Counted from the stretch's first letter, positions 24,376 through 32,929 are shown. The stretch is 36,522 bases of DNA from an uncultured Clostridia bacterium (GCA_948485625.1 CAOMRW010000015.1:1-36522); one strand, 5' to 3'. Notes: generated from the sequence alone by a model not told the origin. Program-made: numbers and translations.

Positions 24376-24810
24376 TTAATAATTATCGTCTTCTTTTACT
24401 TTAAAAGTTATTGATTCTTTACAATAAGCTATTTTGCCATTGTCTAATCTAACAGCATAAACATGTTTTCCATCTCCAAGATTTACGTATTCACAATTAT
24501 TAGATATCAGACGTACATCAGTAAGTTCTACTTGACAATCTGAATCTGCATAAAATTTAAGATTTCCTGACTTATCTTTGTAATAACAACCATTAAACGG
24601 AAATACAAAAGATAGATATGTGTCATCTATTTGTGTACTCGCAATCTTAGCCTGTAACTCATTATTTTCATTCTGTGTACTTGCAATCTTAGTCTGCAAC
24701 TCATTGTTTTCATTTTGTAGCATATTTATTTTATGCCGACAAAATACTGCATAAATCATTAAAACGAAAAAAACAATTACTACACCAACCCCAAAACACT
24801 TTTTCTTCAT
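24376..24810 (-). CDS. Hypothetical membrane-anchored protein with duplicated coiled-coil
   Basis: This 144-residue protein begins with a basic MKKK and a hydrophobic helix (about 6-24), so it is membrane-anchored or secreted. Residues 33-60 are two near-identical copies of NENNELQAKIASTQ, which will form a short coiled coil. The C-terminal 80 residues are predicted beta-rich (LSFVFPFNGCYYKDK, VELTDVRLISN, VNLGDGKHVYAVRL) and contain three cysteines (in GCYY, DCQ and NCEY); a fourth lies further on at YCKE. I do not recognise a family. AGGAGG before the ATG and a clean terminator suggest a monocistronic gene. Confidence 0.6.
   Translation of the reverse strand: MKKKCFGVGVVIVFFVLMIYAVFCRHKINMLQNENNELQTKIASTQNENNELQAKIASTQIDDTYLSFVFPFNGCYYKDKSGNLKFYADSDCQVELTDVRLISNNCEYVNLGDGKHVYAVRLDNGKIAYCKESITFKVKEDDNY
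24631..24714 (-). repeat. 42-bp tandem duplication within a coding region
   Basis: Two 42-bp in-frame copies encode NENNELQTKIASTQ and NENNELQAKIASTQ. The exact 14-residue periodicity keeps the heptad pattern. Confidence 0.8.
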
Positions 24811-24893
24811 AATGTAATCCTCCTTTTGCTTTTTTGAAGTTATGTTTAATAAACTATGTTGGTATTTTATTATATTTATAGTATTTTGTCAAC

Positions 24894-25082
24894 TTAGTCA
24901 TCAAATAATAATTTTATTCCCCATAATCCAGAAATACCAACTAAAGCATATATAATTCTTGATATTATACTCATTGTTCCAAATATACTATCTACTAAGT
25001 TGAAGTTGAATATCCCTACTAGTCCCCAATTTATGGCGCCTATTATGATTAGAACTAATGCTATTTTGTCTATTATTTTCAT
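24894..25082 (-). CDS. DUF378-family small membrane protein
   Basis: The 62-residue protein has two membrane helices (about 5-25 and 38-58). It carries the DUF378 hallmark IGAINWGLVGIFNFNLV in the first and ISGLWGIKLLF at the end. The function of the family is unknown. GGAGGAAAATCAC before the ATG is a good ribosome site. It is divergent from the CapA-like gene. Confidence 0.85.
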   Translation of the reverse strand: MKIIDKIALVLIIIGAINWGLVGIFNFNLVDSIFGTMSIISRIIYALVGISGLWGIKLLFDD

Positions 25083-25208
25083 GTGATTTTCCTCCTATTT
25101 CTCTTTGATTTTCATTAGTATTTTATGTATATTTTTTTTATTTATACATTTTATTGAAAATTTTATTATTTTATGATAATTTTATTATATAATTTAGGGG
25201 GTATTTTA

Positions 25209-26492
25209 ATGAGAAGAAATCAAAGAAGTAGAAATAAAAAGTTTAATGATATTAATACTAAAAATATTATTATTGTTTTATTTATCGTAATTTTATTGTT
25301 CTTATCAATTATTATTTTTAAAAGTTTATTTAAAAGTGATAATTTACCAGTTTCATCTCAAGATGTATCTTCAGAAGATAATCAAATTATTAATAATGCT
25401 GAAAATGTTATTATCTCTGATAAAACTGATGATGTTCAGGAAGAGAAACCTATTAATTTTACTTTGACTGCTATTGGCGATACTTTATGTCATAATACTC
25501 AATATTGGGATGCTTATAATAGTGATACTAAACAGTATGATTTTTCTTATGTTTATGAAGATATAAAATATTATACTAAAATTTCTGATATAGTTGTTGG
25601 AAGTTTGGAGACTACTTTTGCAGGAGAAAATATTGGTTATAGTAATTATCCTACTTTTAATTCTCCTGATAGTTTAGCTTATGCTCTTAAAAAAATTGGT
25701 GTTGATGTTATTTCTTTAGCTGGAAATCATGCTTTGGATTATGGATATACTGGCCTTTGTAGGACTATTGATGTTTTGGATAATGCTGATATTTCTCATT
25801 TGGGAACTTATAAAACTGCTGAAGAACAAGAAGAACTTTTAGTAAAAGATGTTAAGGGTGTAAAAATAGCTTTTATAAATTATACTTATGGAACTAATGG
25901 TATTCCGCTTCCATCTGATAAAGGTTTTTGTGTTAATTTAATTGACAAAAATTTAATTAAAAATCAAATTACTAAAGCAAAAGAATTAGATGTCGATATG
26001 ATTGTTGCTTGTATGCATTGGGGTACAGAGTATAGAACTACTGCTAATCCTGAACAAAAGGAACTTGCTGATTTTCTTTTTGAAAATGGTGTAGATATTA
26101 TAATTGGAAATCATCCTCATGTTTTAGAGCCTATGGAAAAAAGAACTATTACTTTAGAAGATGGTACTGTAAAGGATGTTTTTGTTGTTTACGCTTTGGG
26201 TAATTTTACTGCTGATCAAAGAGATGAAATAACTAGGGATTCTGCAATTCTAAATTTAAATATTACTAAAGATTTAGATGGAAAAATTTCTATAAATAAA
26301 GTAGATTATGTTCCTATTTATATGTATAAAAATCAAAGTGCTAATATTCATAAATTTAAGCTTATTGATATTGAAAGAAGTATTTTAGCTTATGAGTCTG
26401 GTTATACTGATGGAATTACTGATTCTTTGTATAATAATTTAAAAGTTCAACTTGAAAAAATTAAAAGTATTTTAGGTGATGAATTAAATTAA
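25209..26492 (+). CDS. CapA/PgsA-like membrane-anchored metallophosphatase-fold protein
   Basis: From the ATG at 25209 (preceded by AGGGGG) this is a 427-residue protein. A basic N-terminus and one membrane helix (about 17-37) place the rest outside the cell. The catalytic region is the bacterial capsule-synthesis CapA domain: AIGDTLCHN, GSLETTFAG, SLAGNHALDYG, VACMHWGTEY, IIGNHPHVLEP and YALGNFTAD are the metal-binding blocks of the calcineurin-like fold. In Bacillus, CapA/PgsA helps make poly-gamma-glutamate. No CapB/CapC partners are present here, so a solitary wall or surface-polymer role is inferred. The frame is open further upstream to 25173, but no ribosome site supports that start. 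Confidence 0.88.
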   Translation: MRRNQRSRNKKFNDINTKNIIIVLFIVILLFLSIIIFKSLFKSDNLPVSSQDVSSEDNQIINNAENVIISDKTDDVQEEKPINFTLTAIGDTLCHNTQYWDAYNSDTKQYDFSYVYEDIKYYTKISDIVVGSLETTFAGENIGYSNYPTFNSPDSLAYALKKIGVDVISLAGNHALDYGYTGLCRTIDVLDNADISHLGTYKTAEEQEELLVKDVKGVKIAFINYTYGTNGIPLPSDKGFCVNLIDKNLIKNQITKAKELDVDMIVACMHWGTEYRTTANPEQKELADFLFENGVDIIIGNHPHVLEPMEKRTITLEDGTVKDVFVVYALGNFTADQRDEITRDSAILNLNITKDLDGKISINKVDYVPIYMYKNQSANIHKFKLIDIERSILAYESGYTDGITDSLYNNLKVQLEKIKSILGDELN

Positions 26493-26507
26493 ATTGAATT
26501 AAAAATT

Positions 26508-26566
26508 AGAAAAGACGTTGTTGATATAGTTGAAATTTTTTCAACCATTTTAACAACGTCTTTTCT
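26508..26566. terminator. Bidirectional terminator
   Basis: Perfect 15-bp arms (26508-26522 and 26552-26566) enclose a second 6-bp stem at 26529-26544. It lies between the convergent CapA-like and corA genes. Confidence 0.85.
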
Positions 26567-26584
26567 GGTTCACTTCCTTATTTT

Positions 26585-27535
26585 TTAATTTAGCATGTCT
26601 TTTCTCTTTAGCCACCAAGTTACTAATAGTGTTAATATTATTGATATTCCAATCATTATTGGAAATCCAAATTTACTCTCTTGAAAAGGTAAATTTACAT
26701 TCATTCCCCAAAAGCTTGATATCATTGTTGGTATTGCAAGTACTATTGTTATTGATGTTAGAAATTTCATTACCCCATTTAGGTTATTCGAAATTATTGA
26801 TGCATAGGCATCCATTGTTCCATTTAAAATGTCACTATATATTTTTGACATTTCTATTGCTTGTTTGTTTTCTGTTATTGCATCTTCTAGTATGTCTTCA
26901 TCTTCCTCATATAGTTTTATTATTTTTCCTCTCATGGTTTTTTCCATTACTAGTTCATTTGATTTTAGTGATGTTGTGAAGTATACTAAACTCTTTTCTA
27001 AACTTAATAATTTTAATAATTCTTTGTTTTTCATTGAGTTTTTTAATATGTATTCTGCTATTTCTGTTTCTTTATTTATTTGTTTTAAGTATGATAAATA
27101 ATAAGATGAATTTAGATATAGTATTTGGAATATTAGTCTTGATTTTTTGTATGTTTGGAAGTTTTTTATTTTTCTTTTTTCAAAGTCTTCTATTATTTTA
27201 TTTTTTCTTAATGATACTGTTATAAAAAAGTCATCTCTTACTACTATCATTCCTAATGGCATTGTTGTATATACATCATTTTCTTCATTTTTTTCTATTA
27301 TTGGAACATCTACTACAAATAGTATTGTTCCATCATCTTCTTCCTCATCTATCCTTGCTTTTTCTTCAAAGTCTAATGCGTCTCTTATAAAGTCTTCTTG
27401 TATTTTTACATTTTCACATACTTTTTTTATTTCTGTTTCCGATGGGTTTATTAAACTTATCCAACTTCCTTTTTGGAATTCTTTTATTTCTTCTATTTTA
27501 TTTGTTTCTGCATCTGTATTATATATTTTTAGCAT
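26585..27535 (-). CDS. corA: CorA-family divalent cation (Mg2+) transporter
   Basis: The 316-residue protein has the CorA layout: a cytoplasmic alpha/beta domain (about 1-150), a long helical stalk (about 150-250) and two C-terminal membrane helices (about 255-275 and 292-311). Between the helices sits the signature GMN (277-279, FWGMNVNLPF), which forms the selectivity filter of the pentameric channel. The C-terminus has the basic WLKRKDML tail. Mg2+ uptake is likely, though some relatives move Co2+, Ni2+ or Zn2+. AGAGGTGGG lies before the ATG. No Mg2+ riboswitch was recognised in the short leader. Confidence 0.93.
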   Translation of the reverse strand: MLKIYNTDAETNKIEEIKEFQKGSWISLINPSETEIKKVCENVKIQEDFIRDALDFEEKARIDEEEDDGTILFVVDVPIIEKNEENDVYTTMPLGMIVVRDDFFITVSLRKNKIIEDFEKRKIKNFQTYKKSRLIFQILYLNSSYYLSYLKQINKETEIAEYILKNSMKNKELLKLLSLEKSLVYFTTSLKSNELVMEKTMRGKIIKLYEEDEDILEDAITENKQAIEMSKIYSDILNGTMDAYASIISNNLNGVMKFLTSITIVLAIPTMISSFWGMNVNLPFQESKFGFPIMIGISIILTLLVTWWLKRKDMLN

Positions 27536-27639
27536 TTAACCCACCTCTTTCTTTTTTATCCTATATTATATTTTAACTTTTTATTTTAGTATTGTCAATG
27601 CATTTTAGAAAATGTTTACATAATTTAAAAAATTTCCTC

Positions 27640-27668
27640 TTGACATTTATATTTTTTGGTAATATAAT
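27640..27668 (+). promoter_or_regulatory. Promoter of tRNA-Lys(CTT)
   Basis: TTGACA (27640-27645), a 17-bp spacer and TATAAT (27663-27668) match consensus exactly, 13 bp before the tRNA. Confidence 0.85.
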
Positions 27669-27681
27669 ATTTTTATAATTT

Positions 27682-27757
27682 GCGTTATTAGCTCAGTTGG
27701 TAGAGCAGCGGACTCTTAATCCGAAGGTCCAGGGTTCGACCCCCTGATGACGCACCA
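27682..27757 (+). tRNA. tRNA-Lys(CTT)
   Basis: A complete cloverleaf: acceptor GCGTTAT with ATGACGC, D arm AGCTCAGTTGGTAGAGC, anticodon loop CTCTTAA giving CTT, T arm GGTTCGAC, and an encoded CCA. It is distinct from the tRNA-Lys(TTT) in the cluster at 32.7 kb. Confidence 0.95.
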
Positions 27758-27765
27758 GATTATAT

Positions 27766-27802
27766 CAACTTATGAACTTATAAAGTTTGTGAGTTGTTTT
27801 TT
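27766..27802 (+). terminator. Terminator after tRNA-Lys(CTT)
   Basis: A 13-bp stem including G-U pairs (27766-27778 with 27784-27796), a 5-nt loop and a T6 tail. Confidence 0.8.
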
Positions 27803-27969
27803 ATGTTTAAATCTTTTTTCCTATTTCTATTATTTTATAATCTATTATGAAGAAGATAATTTAAAAACAAGAATATTTTTACTTAATAATATATACTTAA
27901 AATAATACTTTATTATTAAATTATGTTATAATTATAAAAAAGTATTATTTTAGGAGGAATTTATAGTTT

Positions 27970-28506
27970 ATGGAAGAGAAATTTGATGTATTAAATGAAT
28001 TTGGAGAATTTACTGGAAAAATCGCAACAAGAGAAGAATGTCATAAAAAGGGATTATGGCATAGAGCTGTTTATGCTTTTATTATAGATGAAAATAAAAA
28101 TATTTTATTACAAAAAAGAAGTTCAAATAAAAAATTATGGCCTAATATGTGGGATGTTACTGTAGGTGGTCATGTTGATAGTGGAGAATTCGGTAGACAG
28201 GCTTTAATAAGAGAAGTAAAAGAGGAGTTAGGAATTGATATAGATGATAATGATATTAAATATTTGGTTAGTTCAACATCTATAAATGAGCAAGGAGATA
28301 TTATAAATAGACATTATAATGAGTGTTATCTAATTACTAAAAGTATAGATATTTCTGATATAAAAATTCAAGAAGATGAGGTTACAGAAATAAAATATTT
28401 TTCAAAAGATGAATTATTAAAAAGAATTTTAAACAACTATGATGGATTAACAGAAAAAATTGGTGCATGGAATTTTTTAGAAAGAATTTTAGAAAAGTAT
28501 GTTTAA
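27970..28506 (+). CDS. Nudix hydrolase, Idi-like
   Basis: The 178-residue protein carries a complete Nudix box, GHVDSGEFGRQALIREVKEEL, following the pattern GX5EX7REXXEEXG (about residues 61-83). The N-terminus (EKFDVLNEFGEFTGKIATREECHKKGLWHRAVYAFI) is typical of the Nudix subgroup often labelled isopentenyl-diphosphate isomerase-like. In that group the substrate is commonly a nucleotide sugar or another diphosphate and is rarely proven. An AGGAGG ribosome site lies 12 bp before the ATG. It appears monocistronic. Confidence 0.9.
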   Translation: MEEKFDVLNEFGEFTGKIATREECHKKGLWHRAVYAFIIDENKNILLQKRSSNKKLWPNMWDVTVGGHVDSGEFGRQALIREVKEELGIDIDDNDIKYLVSSTSINEQGDIINRHYNECYLITKSIDISDIKIQEDEVTEIKYFSKDELLKRILNNYDGLTEKIGAWNFLERILEKYV

Positions 28507-28811
28507 TTTATGCTTTTACTGGAATATATATTTAATAAATTATAAAATTGTGTAGAGAATAATAGTTCTTTATATTTTCTCTATTAATTTTATATGTTTA
28601 TATTATATATTTTGATGCTTTTTGCTATATTTTGTTTACTTTTTTGTGTCTTTTATAGAATAATCTCTTTTTTATTTACAATTTCTATTTATTTAAATAT
28701 TACACAATAAATATCCACTAATATAACTCAATGTCAACAAAAAAATGAGTGAAAGCTTTCACTCATTTTTCTATTGGACTTTTTAGAGCTCCTATATTTA
28801 TTTATAATTTT
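28507..28811. other. AT-rich intergenic region
   Basis: It holds a weak stem (28553-28559 with 28577-28583) after the Nudix gene and a strong palindromic terminator at 28741-28770. No further gene was seen. Confidence 0.5.
28741..28770. terminator. Bidirectional palindromic terminator
   Basis: A perfect 30-bp palindrome (two 15-bp arms) centred on AAAGCTTT, beginning with an A-run and ending with a T-run. It lies downstream of both the Nudix gene and the minus-strand VanW gene. Confidence 0.8.
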
Positions 28812-30767
28812 CTAGCTATTTATTTCTTTAGTTGTGTTACTATTTGTAGCTTTATCATTTTCTTTACTATTATTTACTTCTACTTTATTTTCTGTTGGTT
28901 TTGTTTCTATTGGTTTGGTGTCTACAGGCTTAGTATCTACTGGCTTTTCCTCTTTTGGCTTTTCTTCTTTGTTGTTTTGCTCATTCTTATTATTATTTAC
29001 ATTTGTGTTTGTATTAGTTTTATTGTTTGTATTAGTAGTTGTATTTGCACTTTTTCCTCTTAATATAATTCTTTGCATTGCACTATAAGTATCTCTTGAA
29101 AGTAATTTACTAGAAACTACTTTACCATTTAGGCTTTTAATTATATATGTTTCAGTAATAAGTCCATTTGCTCCAGCTTGGCTTACTTTTTCTTTTCCTG
29201 CTGGTAATGAGCTGTCTTCTACATATTTTACTGTATATGGTATCGTTGAAATTGTTTTTGTACTAAATGAAACTGTATATTCATTTTCTTCTTTTATTCC
29301 ATAAATAGAAACTGTTGCTATTCCATTAGAAATACTTGCTTTTATTTTTACAGCATATTTTCTTGTATTTTTAAATTTAAAGTCTGTTAGTCCATATACA
29401 ACTGTAGCATCTTGACCAGCTGGAAGATATGATGTTACAAATTGGTGATTTCTTCTTTCTGTTGCTTCCATATTTGCTTTTAAAATTGCATTATATAATG
29501 TTGATGATATTTGGCAAATTCCTCCACCTATTCCATCTACTACTTGACCATTTTCATATACTTTACCATTTTTATATCCTGCGGCTAATGTTCTTTCTCC
29601 TAAAGCTTTATTATATGAGAATATTTCTCCTGGTAATATTACTTTATCATTTATTTTTTGACATGCTATTCTTAAATTAGTTGTTCTTCCTGTAACACTT
29701 GCATCATATCTTGTTGTGCATGTTCCAAGTAAATCTGGGAATGCTTCTGTTCCTATTTGTGATGTTGTAACTTTTGGTTTTGTAATTATTAAATTTATTT
29801 CGTATTGTTCTTTATCTTCTTCTAAGATTTTTTTAGCTTCTTCCAAGTTGAAATCTACTCCTTCAACTTCTGGATGTATTGTGAATGGGTCTTTTGTGTA
29901 ATAAGCATCTTGAACTTCCTTGTATATCTCTTCATGTATTTTTTCTATATCTATCTTTTCTGGTATTTTTTCAATTACTGGTATTTCGATATATTCTTGA
30001 GTTATGTTTATGTTTTCTAAATTTTCTTTTATCTTTTTTATTAAGTTTTCTGTATCAACTTTTAGTCCTTCTTTTCCTTTAGTTACTATTAATTTTTGTT
30101 CTTCTATATAATATCCTGGTTCTGTTACAGCTCCTGGAATGTTTACACTTATATCTTCTATTGTTTGTTTTGCTACTTCTTCATTTATTGTCATATTTAC
30201 ATTTATATTTTTCTTTCCTATAAGTGCAAAAATTATGTCATAGTTATTCATAATTATATTATTACTTTTTCCTATAGAAATTGCTTCTTTTACAGCATTT
30301 TCTACATCATATTTTGCTTCTAATAATTCTGGATTTATTGTTGTATCATAGTCTTCATGTTTTAATAACATTTCTTTTTTTGCTTTTTCGTTATATACTA
30401 ATTCTAATTTTGCTTTTGCTTCTTCTAATGATAATCCAGAAACATCTATTTCTTCTATCTTTACACCACTTATTATGTTTTTATTGTTTATGTTTATAAG
30501 TGCAAAAATTGTTGAAAATATAATTGCAATTAAGGCTATTATACATAATATTATAATTGGTAGAATAAATTTTTTCTTTGTCTTTTTCTCTTTTGGATTT
30601 TCTTTATTTTCTTCTATTGGTTGTTTTTCTATTTTTTTTATTTTTTCAACATCTTCTACTACTACTTCTTCTTTGTTTTTTTCATTTTCTTCTATATTAG
30701 ATAGTTTATTTTCTATTTTTTCGCCTAATTCTTCTGTTACTTCAGTTTTTAAATTTGCTTTTTCCAT
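28812..30767 (-). CDS. VanW-family protein with peptidoglycan-binding-like and G5-type domains
   Basis: From the ATG at 30767 (GAGGGAG 10 bp upstream) this is a 651-residue membrane-anchored protein. A charged cytoplasmic N-terminus (about 1-70) precedes one membrane helix (about 71-95). Two repeats of the YoaR-type putative peptidoglycan-binding kind follow (GVKIEEIDVSGLSLEEAKAKL is the first). The VanW domain (about 370-480) contains TRYDASVTGRTTNLRIAC, LPGEIFSYNKALGERT and GGGICQISSTLYNA. A G5-like beta segment follows (about 500-590), then a low-complexity Asn/Thr/Lys/Pro-rich tail. VanW proteins occur in vancomycin-resistance clusters but are mostly ordinary envelope proteins of unknown activity. 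No resistance genes are nearby, so no resistance claim is made. Confidence 0.9.
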   Translation of the reverse strand: MEKANLKTEVTEELGEKIENKLSNIEENEKNKEEVVVEDVEKIKKIEKQPIEENKENPKEKKTKKKFILPIIILCIIALIAIIFSTIFALININNKNIISGVKIEEIDVSGLSLEEAKAKLELVYNEKAKKEMLLKHEDYDTTINPELLEAKYDVENAVKEAISIGKSNNIIMNNYDIIFALIGKKNINVNMTINEEVAKQTIEDISVNIPGAVTEPGYYIEEQKLIVTKGKEGLKVDTENLIKKIKENLENINITQEYIEIPVIEKIPEKIDIEKIHEEIYKEVQDAYYTKDPFTIHPEVEGVDFNLEEAKKILEEDKEQYEINLIITKPKVTTSQIGTEAFPDLLGTCTTRYDASVTGRTTNLRIACQKINDKVILPGEIFSYNKALGERTLAAGYKNGKVYENGQVVDGIGGGICQISSTLYNAILKANMEATERRNHQFVTSYLPAGQDATVVYGLTDFKFKNTRKYAVKIKASISNGIATVSIYGIKEENEYTVSFSTKTISTIPYTVKYVEDSSLPAGKEKVSQAGANGLITETYIIKSLNGKVVSSKLLSRDTYSAMQRIILRGKSANTTTNTNNKTNTNTNVNNNKNEQNNKEEKPKEEKPVDTKPVDTKPIETKPTENKVEVNNSKENDKATNSNTTKEINS

Positions 30768-31174
30768 TTGTATCATTCTCCCTCTTATATTATACCTTAA
30801 TCTTACCATATTATTGTTTTTTTGACAATATCATTTTTTGTCAATATTTTTTACTATTGTATAATATGCTTTATTCGTTTTTATATTACTTTGCTTCTTC
30901 GTTATTAGTAAAAAAGTTTCATTTTAGGCTTTTAGTGATATCTTTGTAAGTATTTTTATCAATAAATTTTTTAAGATACTCTCCAATCACATTCGTCAAA
31001 AATAATTTTATTAATATATTTACTTTTTCAACTATTCAACTTATTTATAGTTCTTAGTGAATTGTAACAAAAAAATACAAATTTTATAAAAATTTTGCAA
31101 AAAATACTTGAACATTGTTGAATTTAATATTATAATACTTGTAGCAAAAGATAAATAAGGAGAGATAGAATCAA
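30768..31174. other. Divergent promoter region between the VanW and CBM-like genes
   Basis: About 400 bp without a gene. It contains the VanW ribosome site and a TATAAT-like stretch on the minus strand near 30787-30792. A TTGACA/TGTCAA inverted pair lies at 30822-30844, and the plus-strand promoter at 31108-31136. Nothing else was recognised. Confidence 0.5.
31108..31136 (+). promoter_or_regulatory. Promoter of the CBM-like gene
   Basis: TTGAAC (31108-31113), a 17-bp spacer and TATAAT (31131-31136), 38 bp before the ATG at 31175. Confidence 0.7.
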
Positions 31175-31642
31175 ATGGAGTTAGTTAAAAATATATTTTT
31201 TAATACTGATAAACTAATTGAAAATACAACTGTTAAAATATCTTATACTGGAAAATTTTTTCAAGAAAATTGTGAAGATGTTTTTATTCATTATGGTTTT
31301 GGTATTAATTGGGATAATATAGATGAAGTTAAAATGGAAAAAACAGAACTTGGATTTCAAGCAGAAATATTCTTAGGTGAAAGTGAAACTTTTAATTTCT
31401 GTTTTAAAAATAATAATAATGAATGGGATAATAATAATGCACAAAATTATATATTTGAAATAGAGAAAAAACAAAATGAGTTATTAGTTTTAGAGGATGA
31501 ACCATTATCTTTAGGTAGTGCTAGAAAATTAAGAAGATCTTATTTATGGAGTAAAAAGATTCGTTTAGCTGTTTATAAAATAATAACTTATTTTCCAAAG
31601 ATACTTTCTGGAAATTATAAAAGAAAATTAAGTGAAAATTAA
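31175..31642 (+). CDS. Small protein with a CBM25/CBM53-like starch-binding fold
   Basis: The 155-residue protein has no signal peptide. Residues about 15-95 resemble the starch-binding carbohydrate modules of the CBM25/53 type: VKISYTGKF, VFIHYGFGINWDNI, FQAEIFLGESETFNFCFKNN and EWDNNNAQNYIFEI, with the aromatic residues and the NNxxEWDNN loop expected there. The C-terminal 50 residues are basic and hydrophobic (LWSKKIRLAVYKIITYFPKI) and look helical, possibly membrane-associating. No catalytic domain is attached. An internal glycogen- or starch-granule protein is one possibility; this is inference. AAGGAGAG lies before the ATG. Confidence 0.65.
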   Translation: MELVKNIFFNTDKLIENTTVKISYTGKFFQENCEDVFIHYGFGINWDNIDEVKMEKTELGFQAEIFLGESETFNFCFKNNNNEWDNNNAQNYIFEIEKKQNELLVLEDEPLSLGSARKLRRSYLWSKKIRLAVYKIITYFPKILSGNYKRKLSEN

Positions 31643-31655
31643 AAAAAGAAATATA

Positions 31656-31683
31656 AAAAAGTGGTTTAATGTTACCACTTTTT
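31656..31683. terminator. Bidirectional terminator
   Basis: 10-bp arms (31656-31665 and 31674-31683) around an 8-nt loop with A and T runs. It lies between the convergent CBM-like and SDR genes. Confidence 0.8.
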
Positions 31684-31689
31684 ATTTTT

Positions 31690-32418
31690 TTAAATTACCC
31701 ATCCCCCATTAATTGATATTACTTGTCCTGTTGTGTATTCATCTTCTATTAACCATTCTACACATTTTTCAATGTCTCTTACATTTCCTATCTTTTCTAG
31801 TGGAATTTCATTTTTGATATTTTCTATTTCTTCTTTACTAATATCTTTATTCATATCTGTTTGTATGATTCCTGGTGCTATTGAATTTACTCTTATATTT
31901 GATGGTCCTAATTCTTTTGCTAGTGATTTTGTCATTGCGTCTATTCCTGCTTTACTCACACTATAATGAACTTCACAGGATGCTCCTACTAGTCCCCATA
32001 TTGATGACATATTAATTATGCATCCATTTTTATTGTGTATCATGTTTTTACATGTTTCTTGTGTCATATAAAATATCGAGTTTAAATTTGTGTTTATCAT
32101 ATTGTTCCAGTCTTCATCTGTTATTTGTGTAAATTCTTTAAATTGTGATATTCCTGCATTATTTATTAATATATCAATTTTTCCATATTTTTTTATTGTG
32201 TATTCTACAAGTGATTTTGCTTCTTCTCTTTTTGATATATCTGCTCTAAATATGTCTATATTTATTTGTTCTTTTTCTAATTCTTTTTTTAATTGTTCTA
32301 TTTGCTCTTTTGATTTATTATAATTTGCAATTATATTATGTCCTTTTTTTGCTAATTGCTTTGCTATTTCTCTTCCTATTCCTTTTGATGCTCCTGTTAC
32401 TATTACAACTTTATTCAT
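31690..32418 (-). CDS. SDR-family oxidoreductase, probable EF-P 5-aminopentanone reductase
   Basis: The 242-residue classical short-chain dehydrogenase has cofactor motif TGASKGIG (8-15), NNAG (about 87-90), catalytic Ser in NMSSIWG, YSVSK (the Tyr/Lys pair) and the C-terminal SINGGW. The segment SSIWGLVGASCEVHYSVSK and the following APGIIQTDMN are closer to YmfI, the 5-aminopentanone reductase that finishes elongation factor P modification in Firmicutes, than to FabG of fatty-acid synthesis. No fab genes are adjacent, which also argues against FabG. The exact substrate remains an inference from these residues. GGAGGTTTAG precedes the ATG. Confidence 0.85.
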   Translation of the reverse strand: MNKVVIVTGASKGIGREIAKQLAKKGHNIIANYNKSKEQIEQLKKELEKEQINIDIFRADISKREEAKSLVEYTIKKYGKIDILINNAGISQFKEFTQITDEDWNNMINTNLNSIFYMTQETCKNMIHNKNGCIINMSSIWGLVGASCEVHYSVSKAGIDAMTKSLAKELGPSNIRVNSIAPGIIQTDMNKDISKEEIENIKNEIPLEKIGNVRDIEKCVEWLIEDEYTTGQVISINGGWVI

Positions 32419-32469
32419 CTAAACCTCCATCATTTTTTAATATATATTTTTATTTTATAAAATAAAAAA

Positions 32470-32502
32470 GCCAGTAATTAAGCATATTGCAAAACTACTG
32501 AC
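32470..32502 (-). terminator. Terminator of the tRNA cluster
   Basis: On the minus strand, GTCAGTA (at 32496-32502) pairs with TTACTGGC (starting at 32470) and is followed by a T6 run. It lies just past tRNA-Thr. Confidence 0.65.
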
Positions 32503-32507
32503 AATTA

Positions 32508-32584
32508 TGGAGCCACTTCTCAGATTCGAACTGAGGACCCCCGCATTACAAGTGCGGTGCTCTGGCCAACTGAGCTAAAGTGGC
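32508..32584 (-). tRNA. tRNA-Thr(TGT)
   Basis: Acceptor GCCACTT with AAGTGGC, anticodon loop CTTGTAA giving TGT, T arm AGTTCGAATC, and encoded CCA. It is the last gene of the three-tRNA cluster. Confidence 0.95.
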
Positions 32585-32589
32585 ATTCT

Positions 32590-32664
32590 TGGTGACCCCT
32601 ACGGGAATCGAACCCATGTCTCCGCCGTGAAAGGGCGATGTCTTAACCGCTTGACCAAGGGGCC
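32590..32664 (-). tRNA. tRNA-Glu(TTC)
   Basis: Acceptor GGCCCCT with AGGGGTC, anticodon loop CTTTCAC giving TTC, T arm GGTTCGATTCC, and encoded CCA. It is the middle gene of the cluster, 5 bp before tRNA-Thr. Confidence 0.95.
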
Positions 32665-32709
32665 TTATATATAAAGAACTAAATAATTCACTTAATTATC
32701 TAGTTCTTT

Positions 32710-32785
32710 TGGTGAGCTATCCGCGACTCGAACGCGGGACAACTTGATTAAAAGTCAAGTGCTCTACCACCTGAGCTAATAGCCC
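32710..32785 (-). tRNA. tRNA-Lys(TTT)
   Basis: Acceptor GGGCTAT with ATAGCTC, anticodon loop CTTTTAA giving TTT, T arm CGTTCGAGTC, and encoded CCA. It is the first gene of the minus-strand cluster. Confidence 0.95.
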
Positions 32786-32823
32786 GTCACCAATATTCTA
32801 AGTTCAACTCAGAACGCTTTTAT

Positions 32824-32852
32824 ATATTACACTATTTTTTATAATATGTCAA
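32824..32852 (-). promoter_or_regulatory. Promoter of the tRNA Lys-Glu-Thr cluster
   Basis: Read on the minus strand: TTGACA (32847-32852), a 17-bp spacer, and TAATAT (32824-32829), about 38 bp before tRNA-Lys(TTT). Confidence 0.75.
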
Positions 32853-32929
32853 TACATTTATCAAAATTTTTTTAATTTTTTTATAAATTTCTGATTTTTT
32901 TCGTTTTCTTTTGACAAATGTATTGATAT
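32846..32929. repeat. Inverted repeat overlapping the tRNA-cluster promoter
   Basis: Two 21-bp arms (32846-32866 and 32909-32929) match as reverse complements at 19 positions around a 42-bp AT spacer. The left arm includes the -35 box of the tRNA promoter. Both arms contain TTGACA- or TTGATA-like sequence. It may be an operator pair, a weak terminator for the DUF1858 gene, or chance in AT-rich DNA. Confidence 0.45.

Noticed and set aside
28812..30767. VanW as evidence for a vancomycin resistance cluster
   Set aside because: No ligase, dehydrogenase or dipeptidase genes are nearby, and VanW domains are widespread in ordinary Firmicutes envelope proteins.
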